Counted from the stretch's first letter, positions 30,753 through 39,759 are shown. The stretch is 64,000 nucleotides of DNA from Mycolicibacter engbaekii (GCF_002101585.1 NZ_LQOT01000024.1:153953-217952), one strand, 5' to 3'. A program made the numbers and translations. The notes: generated by a model not told the origin, from the sequence alone.

Positions 30753-32293
30753 CGGTCCTCCTGTGCTGCCATGTCCAGCGCCGCGAGATGACTGAACAGC
30801 ATTGAGGCGCCGATCGGGTTGCCGCCGCCGGGATAGGTGGTGCCGCTGACAGCAGCCATGGTGTTCCCGGCGGCGTAGAGCCCCGGAATGACGGAATCAT
30901 CGGCGGTCAAGACCCGAGCGCGTGCATCGGTTCGCAGCCCGCCCTTGGTGCCCAGATCCGAGACGCCGAACGCGGCGGCGTGATACGGAGGGGTGTCGAT
31001 GGGGACCAGCGGCGAGGCGCCCTCGGTGAACACCCGGTCATAGGCTTCGTTTCCTCGACCGAAGTCCTCATCCGCACCGGCTGCTGCCTGTTTGTTGAAT
31101 CGCTCGACGGTTGCCGTCAGCTGGGCGCTCGGAACGCCGATGGCCTCGGCGAGGTCGTGCAGAGTGTCCGCCGAATGCCACAGGCCGGCTCGGTGGTAGT
31201 CGGCGGCGTCGACCATCGACACATTGGTCGCGCCGACCGGGGGAATACCGTCGGTCCGGTTGTCATAGATCATCCAGAATGGCAATGACGCTTTGCCGGA
31301 GGCGATCTGCGCCAGCACGTCGCGCCCGAGCCGATCGTAGGGGGCCGATTCGTTGACGAATCGGCTGCCATCGTGGTTGACGAAGATGCCACCGGTGAAC
31401 CACAGCGCGAAGGCTGCCTTTCCGTCGGGGTGAATCATCCCCGGTGACCACCAGGCCTGATCCATCAGATCGATGTCGGCCCCGACCGCGATGGCCGCCA
31501 GGTGGGCGGTTCCGATGTTGCCCGGTGCGCCCATGGTGTCCCGTGCGCTGCCGGGCACGCGGTACCGCGCGCGCATGGCCGCGTTCTGTTCGAAGCCACC
31601 TGACGCAAGCAGCACTCCGCGCGTGGCCCGAACGCGTACAGGCTTGCCGTCGCGCTCGACGACCGCACCGATCACGGAGCCGTCCTCGACGATCAACTCG
31701 GTGAGCGGCGCATTTCGCCAGCACAGGGCGTTCGGGAACTTGTCGAGTGCGGCCAGGAAGCGTCCGACCAGTGCACGGCCGCCGGTCAGCAGGTCCGGGG
31801 CCGGGCTGCCGAGGCGTTCGGCATCCAGGGGCCCGCGCACCGACCCGCGGTAGCTGCCGAGCTCCTGATCGGGCACTGGCACCGGGACGGTATGACGGTA
31901 GCCGTCGGCGCGGGCGCCGGGAACAGACCCGTAGTAGTCCGGCCAGGGGAAGGCCACAAATTCGAACCCCGGGTCTTGTTCCAGGTATTCGATCAATCCC
32001 GCACCACCGCGAACGTAGGCGTCCTGGAGGTCACGCGGAGTGCGATCGCCCACGACCGCGTGGAAGTAGCGCAGGGCCTCCTCGATCGCGTCGTCGGCGC
32101 CGGCGCGTTTCAGGGCGGGATTGCACGGGTACCACACCCCACCGCCGCCGGAGTATGCGGTGGTCCCGCCGAACTGATCGGTGGCTTCCACGAGCAGGAC
32201 AGAAAGGCCTTCGCGGGCAGCGGTATAGGCACCGGCGATGCCTCCGCCGGAGCCGGCGACGACCACATCGAAGACCGAATCGAAGTCAGGCAT
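30746..32293 (-). CDS. KstD-family FAD-dependent dehydrogenase
   Basis: 515 residues. Rossmann FAD motif DVVVAGSGGGIAGAYTAARE at residues 9-28, the FAD_binding_2 core, and the C-terminal KstD signature FGVSDLGTKGGLRTD followed by GLYAAGNTMAAVSGTTYPGGG. This places it with 3-ketosteroid dehydrogenases acting on C1-C2 or C4-C5 bonds, but the 3-ketosteroid-binding Tyr residues cannot all be placed by eye. ATG at 32293 overlaps the flavin-reductase stop by 8 nt. One of three paralogues in this window (with 33679-35307 and 35348-37066); specificity may differ (delta-1 versus delta-4). Confidence 0.85.
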   Translation of the reverse strand: MPDFDSVFDVVVAGSGGGIAGAYTAAREGLSVLLVEATDQFGGTTAYSGGGGVWYPCNPALKRAGADDAIEEALRYFHAVVGDRTPRDLQDAYVRGGAGLIEYLEQDPGFEFVAFPWPDYYGSVPGARADGYRHTVPVPVPDQELGSYRGSVRGPLDAERLGSPAPDLLTGGRALVGRFLAALDKFPNALCWRNAPLTELIVEDGSVIGAVVERDGKPVRVRATRGVLLASGGFEQNAAMRARYRVPGSARDTMGAPGNIGTAHLAAIAVGADIDLMDQAWWSPGMIHPDGKAAFALWFTGGIFVNHDGSRFVNESAPYDRLGRDVLAQIASGKASLPFWMIYDNRTDGIPPVGATNVSMVDAADYHRAGLWHSADTLHDLAEAIGVPSAQLTATVERFNKQAAAGADEDFGRGNEAYDRVFTEGASPLVPIDTPPYHAAAFGVSDLGTKGGLRTDARARVLTADDSVIPGLYAAGNTMAAVSGTTYPGGGNPIGASMLFSHLAALDMAAQEDRC

Positions 32294-32822
32294 GACGGCC
32301 GCCCTCCAGGCCGATGTAGCGGCCGTATCCGCCGCGGTAGAACAGCAGGGGGCGCCTTTGCCCATGCGCCCGCAGACCGGTCACACGCGCTATCACGATC
32401 GTGTGGTCGCCGGCCTCGTGCTCGAACTGAAGATCTGCTTCGATCGAGGCGAGCGTGCCGTCTAGGGCGGGTGCCCCGTTGACTCCCGGAGACCAGGTCA
32501 CCTTGTCGAACTTATCGCTTCCGCTGACGGCGAACTGCGTGGAGACCTCGGTCTGATGCTCCGAGAGAATGTTGAGGCAGAGCTTCCCGACTTCGCGGAT
32601 CAGGGGCCAGCTACTCGAGGTGTTGGCGGCGCAGAACGAGACGTACGGCGGGTCCAGGGACACCGACGTCACCGATTGACAGGTGAAACCCAGAGGACGG
32701 CGTCCGTCGTGTGCGGTGATGACGGCGATACCCGTACAGAAGTGCCCCAGGACGTGCCGCATCTCGGGAGCAAGCGGTACGAGCAGGTCACCGGGTGAGT
32801 CTCGGGCGGCTTTGTCGAACAT
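32286..32822 (-). CDS. flavin reductase (HsaB/HpaC-like)
   Basis: 178 residues of the FMN-binding split-barrel flavin reductase family. Signature RRPLGFTCQSVTSVSLDPPY at 41-60 and LCLNILSEHQ at 81-90, with HEAGDHTIVIARV and a final YRGGYGRYIGL. Such proteins supply reduced flavin to two-component monooxygenases; the HsaA-like hydroxylase at 58164-59345 is the obvious candidate partner in this window (inference, as it lies 26 kb away). ATG at 32822, with its upstream gap shared with the divergent PadR-type regulator. First gene of a three-gene operon. Confidence 0.82.
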   Translation of the reverse strand: MFDKAARDSPGDLLVPLAPEMRHVLGHFCTGIAVITAHDGRRPLGFTCQSVTSVSLDPPYVSFCAANTSSSWPLIREVGKLCLNILSEHQTEVSTQFAVSGSDKFDKVTWSPGVNGAPALDGTLASIEADLQFEHEAGDHTIVIARVTGLRAHGQRRPLLFYRGGYGRYIGLEGGRHA

Positions 32823-32916
32823 GGCTCTCCTCGCGCGGGGGGAACTTTCCGCCTGACACTGTCGGCCCTGGCAGTCGCCGGTGCAACGCCAGTTCCCGGT
32901 CAGCGGTAGTTGGGAC

Positions 32917-32929
32917 GTTTCCGCGAAAC
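32917..32929. promoter_or_regulatory. inverted repeat between flavin reductase and PadR genes
   Basis: GTTTC and GAAAC around CGC lie 23 bp before the PadR-family GTG and 95 bp before the flavin-reductase ATG. The location suits an autoregulatory operator; the arms are short and do not match the classic PadR ATGT-N8-ACAT site. Confidence 0.3.
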
Positions 32930-32951
32930 CATTCGTTGTTAGCCTTGTGCA

Positions 32952-33620
32952 GTGAGCGAAGCCCCCAACAGTGCCAACGACGCGTCGAGCGTGTCGCCCA
33001 CCGGGTGGGCGCTTTTGGGGATGCTTTCGGGCGGCGACGAGCTTTCCGGTTACGACATCAAGAAGTGGTTCAACTGGACCATTCGGTTCTTTTACTCCAG
33101 TCCGGCCTACAGCCAGATCTATTCGGAGTTGAAGCGGCTTGAGCAGCGGGGTTTGGTCACCTCGCGTGTGGACGCCGGTGTCCGCAGCAGGCGGATGTAC
33201 AAGATCACCGATCCGGGTCTGACCGCGGTTACGCGATGGGCCAACGACGAACCCGTTGAACCGCCAACTCTCAAACACAATCCGCTGATGCGGGTCATCC
33301 TCGGTCATCTGATGAATCCGGGCCGGCTCAGGGAGATTCTGGCTGAACACGTCGCCCACGTCGAGCAGATGCACCGCGCGGCGGCGACCGAGGCGCGCTG
33401 GGCGGGCGAGGAGCCGGCGTGGTCGTACGCGCGTCTGGCGTTGCGGTGGTCCGAGGAGTACTACGCGGCCGAGCGGGAGCTGGCGCTTCAGATGATCAAA
33501 GACCTCGACGAGGTCGAAGAGAGATTCGCCGAGGGGGGCGAGGACGGCACGAAGTTCCCGGTGCGCGACTACTGGTATGAGGTCGAACGGCGTATCGCCG
33601 CCGAAGACGGCCAGGCCTGA
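32952..33620 (+). CDS. PadR-family transcriptional regulator
   Basis: 222 residues. The N-terminal winged helix includes GYDIKKWFNWTIRFFYSS (33-50) and SQIYSELKRLEQRGLV with the wing RRMYKITDPG; the C-terminal half is a helical dimerisation domain (AEHVAHVEQMHRA ... YYAAERELALQMIKDLDEVE), i.e. the long PadR class. GTG start. It is divergent from the flavin reductase - KstD-like operon and so probably controls it, and perhaps the larger steroid cluster. From memory a PadR-type protein is also linked to the C-19+ steroid cluster of M. smegmatis, which would fit. Confidence 0.9.
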   Translation: MSEAPNSANDASSVSPTGWALLGMLSGGDELSGYDIKKWFNWTIRFFYSSPAYSQIYSELKRLEQRGLVTSRVDAGVRSRRMYKITDPGLTAVTRWANDEPVEPPTLKHNPLMRVILGHLMNPGRLREILAEHVAHVEQMHRAAATEARWAGEEPAWSYARLALRWSEEYYAAERELALQMIKDLDEVEERFAEGGEDGTKFPVRDYWYEVERRIAAEDGQA

Positions 33621-33678
33621 CGGCTTCGGCGCCGCACGCCCAGGCGATTACCGCCGGCCGGGCGACGACACGCGGCCG

Positions 33679-35307
33679 TCAGCGCTCGCGATGCGCCGGT
33701 TGACACCCCGAGCGGTGCGCCGCGTGGACCCCGGCGCGTCTCCCGCTGAAGATGCAGTCGGCGATCGAAAGCCCACTCACATAGCTGTTGGAGCAGATGC
33801 CCACCGCGTTTCGGCCGGCAGCGTACAGTCCGGGAACGACCCCGCCGGCGCGGTGCGCCACTTCGCCTGTCGCCTCGTCCACGACGAGTCCGCCCAGCGT
33901 CAGCCCGGGAATCGGATAGAACATCGATGAGCCCGCCGAAATGTTGATCGAATAGAACGGGCCCTTCAGCATCGGCGGGCACAGGTCCGGGTCCTTTCTG
34001 GCTGGATCGCCCGCACCGCTGATGATGCCGTTGGTGTAGGCATCGACCGTGCGCCGCAGGCCTTCGGTGTCTATGCCGTTCTTGCGCGCGATGCCCTCGA
34101 TGGTGGCGGCCTTCTTGTGGCCGGCGGTCAGCAGGTAGAGCAATTGAAGTCGTTGGAACAGCTGGGTCTGGTCGGTGATCTGGTCCCGGATCTTCTTCCA
34201 TGTCGGGGCGTCGTAGATGGCCCAGCCGATGCCCCCGAAGTGACGCATCATCACATCGCCGTGGGTTGCGCCGTAAAGGTCTTCGTTGGCGATGCGCTGT
34301 CCGTCGGCGCCGACGGTCAGACCTTCCAAGAAGGCGCTCGGCGGCGCGAGAAACCGCCACGCGGTGACGTTGCCCATTTTGTCGGTCTTGCCGCCGGCGG
34401 CCAGACCGAGCCCGATGCCACAGCCGTCGTCGCCGGCTGTACCCAGTGGCGAGACCTTCATGAAGGCCGGGGCGAACTGCTGCATCCATGCGCGGTTGTG
34501 GACGAATCCGCCCGCCGCCAGCACCACGGCGCGGCCACGTGCCTCGCCTTCCGCCGCGCCCTCGGCCCAGAGTCGCTCCGTTCGCCCAACCACCCCTTTG
34601 ACCAAGCCGGGTAGCCAGTTGCCCACCTTGCCGGTCAGTCTGGTCAACAGGGCGTGTTGGCGGACGTTGCGATGGGACAGATCCAGCTTGCGGTAACGCA
34701 CCCCGGCGATCCGCCCGTGCTCATCCTTGATGAGGTCGTGGACGCGGGCCAGTGGAATGAAGTCGACGCCGCTCTCCTGCGCGGTTCTGCGCAGATGCGC
34801 GAACAATGCTTTGCCCGAGCTCATCCCGGGCGCCAGGACGCGGTGTCCGCGGGGCGCCGGGCGCGCATGCCGGGCATAAGGGTGCGCCTTCTCGTTTCCG
34901 GAGTAGTAAAGGTAGTAATCGTCGGTGGGGTAGGAGGTCTTATACGACGAGACTTTTCCGCCCCGGAACTCAACGCCCGCCGCCTTGAGCCATTCGATCA
35001 TCGCCGGGCTCTGCTGGCAGAACCGGCGGAGGGTCTCCTCGGATACCGCGTCTCCGACCTCCTGGCGCAGGTAGGCGAGCATGTCCTCGACCGAGTCTTC
35101 ATAGCCGCCCACGCGCTGCTCATGTGTGCCCGCCCCGGCGTAGACGATCCCACCCGAGAGCGCCGTCGCGCCCCCGCCGTAGCCACGGTCCAGCACCAGC
35201 ACACGCGCCCCACAACGCGCAGCCTCGATCGATGCGGCGGCGCCGGCGGCACCGAATCCGACAACGATGACGTCGTATTCACGAGACGGTGACGTCCGGC
35301 CCTTCAT
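33679..35307 (-). CDS. FAD-dependent oxidoreductase, distant KstD/flavocytochrome-c type
   Basis: 542 residues. FAD motif DVIVVGFGAAGAAASIEAAR at 12-31, then GGATALSGGIVYAG, and a C-terminal FAD loop GGVVPGLYAAGRNAVGICSN. Where KstD has DLGTxGGL this protein has SAGSSMFYPIPGLTLGGL, so it is a more distant member of the FAD_binding_2 group (delta-1/delta-4 ketosteroid dehydrogenase-like or another enone reductase/dehydrogenase). ATG start; 40 nt after the stop of the next upstream minus-strand gene (KstD, 35348-37066), so the two are likely one operon. The exact reaction is uncertain. Confidence 0.82.
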   Translation of the reverse strand: MKGRTSPSREYDVIVVGFGAAGAAASIEAARCGARVLVLDRGYGGGATALSGGIVYAGAGTHEQRVGGYEDSVEDMLAYLRQEVGDAVSEETLRRFCQQSPAMIEWLKAAGVEFRGGKVSSYKTSYPTDDYYLYYSGNEKAHPYARHARPAPRGHRVLAPGMSSGKALFAHLRRTAQESGVDFIPLARVHDLIKDEHGRIAGVRYRKLDLSHRNVRQHALLTRLTGKVGNWLPGLVKGVVGRTERLWAEGAAEGEARGRAVVLAAGGFVHNRAWMQQFAPAFMKVSPLGTAGDDGCGIGLGLAAGGKTDKMGNVTAWRFLAPPSAFLEGLTVGADGQRIANEDLYGATHGDVMMRHFGGIGWAIYDAPTWKKIRDQITDQTQLFQRLQLLYLLTAGHKKAATIEGIARKNGIDTEGLRRTVDAYTNGIISGAGDPARKDPDLCPPMLKGPFYSINISAGSSMFYPIPGLTLGGLVVDEATGEVAHRAGGVVPGLYAAGRNAVGICSNSYVSGLSIADCIFSGRRAGVHAAHRSGCQPAHRER

Positions 35308-35347
35308 GTCCGAGTTCCTTTCTGCGCGGGCGTCATCGCCGTGTCAC

Positions 35348-37066
35348 TCAGTCGAGTCTGCCGGCCGCATGCTGCGCTGCGATGTACCCGAACACCAAGC
35401 CCTGACCGATCGTCGCCCCGGCGCCCGGATAGCTCGCGCCGAAGGCGTTGGCCGCGCTGTTGCCGATCGCGTAGAGCCCCTCGACCGCCGATCCGTCCTC
35501 GCGGAGCACCCGCCCGCGCACATCGGTGCGAAGTCCGCCACAGGTACCCAGGTCGCTGAGAACGATCTTCACCGCATACAGCGGTCCCGAGCGCAGTGGA
35601 CGCAGGTTGGGGTTCGGCGCGATGGTCGGGTCGCCGTAATAGCGGTCGTAAGCGCTCGCGCCGCGGTGAAAGTCGGAGTCGATACCGGAGCCGGCCAACG
35701 CGTTGAAGCGATCCATCGTCGCGCAGAATGCCGCCGGATCCACTCCGATCGCACGGGCCAATTCAGCCGGATCGTCGGCCCGGTGCGCAATGCCCGCCTC
35801 GTACCACGCTGCCGGTATCGGCATGCGGGGAAACAGCTCTGCGGCAAGGAGGTAGCTGTTGCGGTACTTCTGATCGAAGACCATCCACATGACCTCTACC
35901 GGGTTGCCGGCCCGCTCGCGTTCAAGCAGCCGCTGCCCGAAGGACATGTAGTCGATGGCCTCGTTGACAAAGCGTTGCCCGTTCTGGTCGACCAACAGGC
36001 AACCGGGGAGCGAGCGTTCGGCGAGCATCACGGTCGGCTCGCCGCCCGGCAGCGGCGCAAAGGCCGGAAACCACCAGGCTTGGTCCATCAGCGCGGTGTC
36101 GGCGCCGCACAAGTCCTGAGCCAGGCGAATGCCGTCACCGACGTTCCCCTCGGCTCCCAGGCTGGCGTGCTCCTCAAGGCGCGCGGACTGAAACGTGCGC
36201 CGCCAGTCCATGCGGTGGTCGAAGCCGCCGGTCGCCAGCACCACACCGCGGCGGGCAACCACCCTGACCGCGGTGCCGTTGCGGTTCACCACGGCGCCGG
36301 TCACGCGGCCGCTGTCGACAAGGAGCTCTGTGACCGGTGATTCGGTCCACACCGGAATGTCGGCACGTAGGACCCCGGCGAACATGCCTGCCGCCAAAGC
36401 TTGGCCACCGGCGGCGTACCGCCTGCGCAACGCCAGCCCCCCAATGCCCTGGAAGGCGCGCAGCATGATGCGAGGCAACGACCGCCGCGGAACCCGGACC
36501 ATGAGGTTGAGCCAACGGTAGTCCGCTCCGGTCACCGGCATGGGGAACGACGACTTCATCACGCCTGGACGTAGCCGCGTCAGCTCCGAGCCGAGAACTG
36601 CGGTGTTGAACGGGCGGCATTCGCAGGTGCGGCCGAGTGCACTTCCCCCGGCCTTCTCCGGGTGGTAGTCGGAATAGCCTTTGGCCCATTGGAATTTCAT
36701 CGGCGTGGTGCGGCGCAGCATCTGCACCGTTGATCCGCCGTAGTGGAGGAAGGCATGCGCCCGGTCGTGAGCCGAGGCCTCTCCGATGACCGATTCGAGG
36801 TAGGTGCGTCCAGCGGCAACGGTGTCGTCAGATCCCGAGGCGGTCAGGATGGGATTGGCCGGCATCCAGAACGCGCCGCCCGAGCGAGCGGTCGACCCCC
36901 CGACGTAAGAGGTCTTCTCCACGATCAGTGTCGACAAGCCCGCCTCGTGTGCAGCCAGTGCCGCCGCCATTCCGGTACCAGAACCGACGATGAGTAGGTC
37001 GACAGTGATGCTGTGTGGATCGGTCACCGACTGATTGTCCGACGGGCAACTACGAGACATCGCCAC
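35348..37066 (-). CDS. kstD: 3-ketosteroid delta-1-dehydrogenase
   Basis: Up to 572 residues. FAD motif DLLIVGSGTGMAAALAAHE at 23-41, active-site Tyr region GYSDYHPEKAGG (130-141), and the C-terminal block LYAVKIVLSDLGTCGGLRTD, in which the Tyr and Gly correspond to the catalytic Tyr487 and Gly491 of the Rhodococcus SQ1 enzyme. These make it the best KstD candidate of the three paralogues. It would desaturate C1-C2 of 4-androstene-3,17-dione-type steroids. Starts: ATG at 37066, or a GTG 13 codons later; no clear ribosome-binding site decides. Divergent from kshA, the next enzyme in ring opening, with a 96-bp gap between them. Confidence 0.9.
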   Translation of the reverse strand: MAMSRSCPSDNQSVTDPHSITVDLLIVGSGTGMAAALAAHEAGLSTLIVEKTSYVGGSTARSGGAFWMPANPILTASGSDDTVAAGRTYLESVIGEASAHDRAHAFLHYGGSTVQMLRRTTPMKFQWAKGYSDYHPEKAGGSALGRTCECRPFNTAVLGSELTRLRPGVMKSSFPMPVTGADYRWLNLMVRVPRRSLPRIMLRAFQGIGGLALRRRYAAGGQALAAGMFAGVLRADIPVWTESPVTELLVDSGRVTGAVVNRNGTAVRVVARRGVVLATGGFDHRMDWRRTFQSARLEEHASLGAEGNVGDGIRLAQDLCGADTALMDQAWWFPAFAPLPGGEPTVMLAERSLPGCLLVDQNGQRFVNEAIDYMSFGQRLLERERAGNPVEVMWMVFDQKYRNSYLLAAELFPRMPIPAAWYEAGIAHRADDPAELARAIGVDPAAFCATMDRFNALAGSGIDSDFHRGASAYDRYYGDPTIAPNPNLRPLRSGPLYAVKIVLSDLGTCGGLRTDVRGRVLREDGSAVEGLYAIGNSAANAFGASYPGAGATIGQGLVFGYIAAQHAAGRLD

Positions 37067-37162
37067 CCTGCCCGGTCAGTGGAACACCGCCGGGTTCATC
37101 ACCTCGTGCGGTGCTAGAACGAGAGCAGCTCCTGCAGGCGATGAACAGCGAGGATGGCCGGA

Positions 37163-38335
37163 ATGACACCGTCAGAGCACAACGGCTCCGTAGAGGTCCG
37201 TGAGATCGAGGCGCAGGCCGCCCCGGCGCGCTATGCGCGAGGCTGGCATTGCCTCGGACTGACCCGTGATCTGGGCGACGGAAAGCCGCACTCGATCAAT
37301 GCCTTCGGCGGCAAGTTGGTGGTCTTCCGCGGTGCGGACGGCAGGATCAACGTCCTCGACGCCTACTGCCGGCACATGGGGGGTGATCTGTCTGACGGGG
37401 AGGTCAAGGGCAACGAGATCGCTTGCCCGTTCCATGACTGGCGCTGGGGAGGTGACGGCAGGTGCAAAAAGATTCCCTACAGCCGTAGGGTTCCCAAACT
37501 GGCCCGCACCGCAACCTGGCCGACCATGGAGCAGGACGGCATGTTGTTCGTCTGGAACGACCCGGAGCGCAATGCCCCGCCCGCCGATGTGACGATCCCC
37601 CGTATCGAGGGAGTCGGTACGGGCACCTGGACCGACTGGCATTGGTACAGCACGGTTGTGCACACCAACTGCCGCGAGATCATCGACAACATCGTCGACA
37701 TGGCGCACTTCTTCTACATTCACGGCGGTCTTCCGACCGCCTTCAAGAACGTGTTCGAGGGCCACGTCGCCACGCAGTACTACAAGAGTGAAGCGCGACC
37801 GGATCTCGGCTCCGGTGAGGGTGCCGCGATTCTCGGAACGACATCGGTGGCGTCCTACTACGGCCCCTCGTTCATGATCGACGACCTCACCTACCATTAC
37901 GAGCACGGCGATCAACGCACCGTGTTGCTCAACTGCCACTACCCGATTGATGCGAATTCGTTTGTTCTGCAGTACGGCATCACCGTGGAGAAGTCGGAGG
38001 GTCTGCCTGAGGACGCCGCGATGCAGATGGCCATCGCGCTCGGTGACTTCGTGAAGATGGGTTTCGAGCAGGACGTGGCCATCTGGCGACGCAAAGCCCG
38101 CATCGACAATCCGCTGCTGTGCGAGGAGGACGGACCCGTCTATCAGGTGCGCCGGTGGTACGAGCAGTTCTATGTCGATGTCGACGATGTCACCAATGAC
38201 ATGGTTGATCGATTCGAGTTCGAGATCGACACCACCCGTCCCCGTGAGGCCTGGATGAGCGAAGTGCAGGACAACATCGCCGCCAATCGGCTGCCGCGGC
38301 TGGTAGGTCTGACGACCTCAGAGCATGTGTCCTGA
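37163..38335 (+). CDS. kshA: 3-ketosteroid 9alpha-hydroxylase oxygenase, KshA
   Basis: 390 residues from the ATG at 37163 (393 from the ATG at 37154). The downstream ATG is spaced correctly from AGGA at 37151-37154. Rieske 2Fe-2S ligands are C-x-H (YCRHMGGDL) and C-x2-H (CPFHDW), 16 residues apart; the mononuclear iron site is in DNIVDMAHFFYIHGG with its two His, plus a downstream Asp (GFEQDVAIW). KshA hydroxylates C9; together with KstD this opens ring B. Electrons come from KshB, encoded 22 kb away at 59421-60491. It starts the short plus-strand unit kshA - small Cys protein. Confidence 0.95.
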   Translation: MTPSEHNGSVEVREIEAQAAPARYARGWHCLGLTRDLGDGKPHSINAFGGKLVVFRGADGRINVLDAYCRHMGGDLSDGEVKGNEIACPFHDWRWGGDGRCKKIPYSRRVPKLARTATWPTMEQDGMLFVWNDPERNAPPADVTIPRIEGVGTGTWTDWHWYSTVVHTNCREIIDNIVDMAHFFYIHGGLPTAFKNVFEGHVATQYYKSEARPDLGSGEGAAILGTTSVASYYGPSFMIDDLTYHYEHGDQRTVLLNCHYPIDANSFVLQYGITVEKSEGLPEDAAMQMAIALGDFVKMGFEQDVAIWRRKARIDNPLLCEEDGPVYQVRRWYEQFYVDVDDVTNDMVDRFEFEIDTTRPREAWMSEVQDNIAANRLPRLVGLTTSEHVS

Positions 38336-38357
38336 CAACCGGTTGAGCGATGCGCCG

Positions 38358-38615
38358 ATGACGCCGGTGAGCTGCGAATCGTGCGGTGCCCGGGTGTTGG
38401 TGCGCAAGAGCAGCTGGGAACAGACCAGTGTGCAGTGGAGCGGCGACTCGATGGGCACTTGCCTTGAGCGCCCGCGCCAGGGGGAGCACCGTGCATTCAC
38501 CGCGACTGACGGCGCGCTCCTCCGGTCCGGGACCTTCCTGGTGTGCCCGATGTTGCGCGCTTCGATAGAACACGCCGCGCAGACGGGTTCACTGCCTGTT
38601 CTCGACGAATCCTGA
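38358..38615 (+). CDS. small conserved Cys protein downstream of kshA
   Basis: 85 residues from the ATG at 38358 (96 from an ATG at 38325 inside kshA). Contains SCESCGARVLVRKSSWEQTS and two more Cys (GTCLERP, LVCPMLRAS) in a typical short, compact protein; the CxxC suggests a metal site but only one CxxC is present. It follows kshA by 22 nt and precedes a strong terminator, so it is co-transcribed with the oxygenase. Function unknown; possibly an accessory factor for the Rieske enzyme (inference). Confidence 0.65.
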   Translation: MTPVSCESCGARVLVRKSSWEQTSVQWSGDSMGTCLERPRQGEHRAFTATDGALLRSGTFLVCPMLRASIEHAAQTGSLPVLDES

Positions 38616-38627
38616 CCGCTCGAGCGA

Positions 38628-38662
38628 TGGGGCGCCATGGAAGGCAGATCCATGGCGCCCCA
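38628..38662. terminator. bidirectional hairpin terminator
   Basis: Perfect 14-bp arms (TGGGGCGCCATGGA and its complement) around a 7-nt loop, exactly between the convergent stops of the small Cys protein (38615) and the minus-strand operon (38680). This is the strongest hairpin in the window and separates the kshA unit from the fadD-to-HxD operon. Confidence 0.85.
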
Positions 38663-38679
38663 CCGCAATCCGAGAGACG

Positions 38680-39759
38680 TTAAGCGAGCTGGAAGGCGCT
38701 CAACGGCGCTTCTGGCGGGTACACCGCAGGGCCGCCCAGGTCGTAGCCCGCGTTCAGTGCGCCGATGAACGCGGGGTCGTGCAGCGGTTCGCTCGGGATG
38801 TCGAGTTTGTAACCTCTTTTGCTCAAGTCATCGACCATCATGTCGATGGCTTTGTCGATCGTCAGATCGTCGGAGTGATCCATGTTCTTCTTGAGCTCGT
38901 CGTAGTCCTGGTAGACCTCAGATGACCAGTGCACCAGGAATCGGAGTTCGTCGGTGTGATGGCGTGCGATGATGTCGTCGCCATTCTTGAGCACCCAGTG
39001 GTCGCGGGACTCCGAGTCGCCGGCGAACACCGTGTCGAATGCCAGTCCGGCGGGAACCTGTTGTTCGAGCGGACCGTTTGCCTCGCCCCGGTGCACGAGC
39101 ATCTCGTTCTGCACCACCACGCCACGGTTGTAGACCGGCGGGCGAATGCGTTCGGGTGCACGCAGCGGACCGTTGGGCCAGTAGGTGAACCCGCTGCCTT
39201 GGTCCAAGGAGAACCACGTGATGACCTGTGCCATCTTGATCATGTAGTCGGCGAACAGGCCGGACTTGCCCATGACGCTGACCAGCCAGGTCGGGGCGTT
39301 TTCGTAACGCACACCGCGAAAACTCGGCGAATCGAGATGCCCCGGGTCACGATTGGCGCACGGGCCGTTGATGTTGAACAACATCATCTGAGGCTTGGCG
39401 TACTCGGCGTTCCAGTACGACTTGGCCATGTCCAAAAACCCGGCGTTGTAGAAGCAGTCGTGTAGCTCGGGGTAGAGCACTGTGCCGTGATTGGCCAGGA
39501 AGCCGCGAAAAGTGGGCGTCAAGAACAAGTCCAGGGTCGGCGTGAACCCCTCCGGGAACCTGCCGCTCATCGTGGCGATCAGCTCTTCCGGAGATGCGAA
39601 GTGCTGGGCGATGATCAAGCTCCAGGGACCGTCCCTGCGGACCACGTCGAGAAGACGCTCTCGCTGATCGTCGGTGTAGACGTCGGCGATCTCGCGCGGG
39701 GGCGAAGCGGGGCGCAGGATGTCGGACAGCTCCATTCGCCGCTCTTCGGTGAGTATCAC
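38680..39759 (-). CDS. conserved protein with HxD...H pattern, unknown function
   Basis: 359 residues, last gene of the long minus-strand operon. The GTG at 39759 is chosen because a full AAGGAG ribosome-binding site lies 5 nt upstream; an ATG 8 codons later is the alternative. His141-x-Asp143 (DPGHLDSPSFRG) and His223 (EMLVHRGEANG), followed by an Arg/His-rich stretch (ARHHTDELRFLVHW), resemble the 2-His-1-carboxylate layout of Fe(II)/2-oxoglutarate or related cupin-like oxygenases. No family could be named with confidence. A non-haem iron hydroxylase acting in the steroid pathway is an inference only. Confidence 0.7.
   Translation of the reverse strand: MILTEERRMELSDILRPASPPREIADVYTDDQRERLLDVVRRDGPWSLIIAQHFASPEELIATMSGRFPEGFTPTLDLFLTPTFRGFLANHGTVLYPELHDCFYNAGFLDMAKSYWNAEYAKPQMMLFNINGPCANRDPGHLDSPSFRGVRYENAPTWLVSVMGKSGLFADYMIKMAQVITWFSLDQGSGFTYWPNGPLRAPERIRPPVYNRGVVVQNEMLVHRGEANGPLEQQVPAGLAFDTVFAGDSESRDHWVLKNGDDIIARHHTDELRFLVHWSSEVYQDYDELKKNMDHSDDLTIDKAIDMMVDDLSKRGYKLDIPSEPLHDPAFIGALNAGYDLGGPAVYPPEAPLSAFQLA

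Noticed and set aside
30174..30791. 205-residue plus-strand frame opposite the thioesterase
   Set aside because: Antisense shadow; the minus-strand frame carries the hotdog signature.
37067..37162. KstR-type operator between kstD and kshA
   Set aside because: No TnnAACnnGTTnnA-like sequence was found in the gap by eye.
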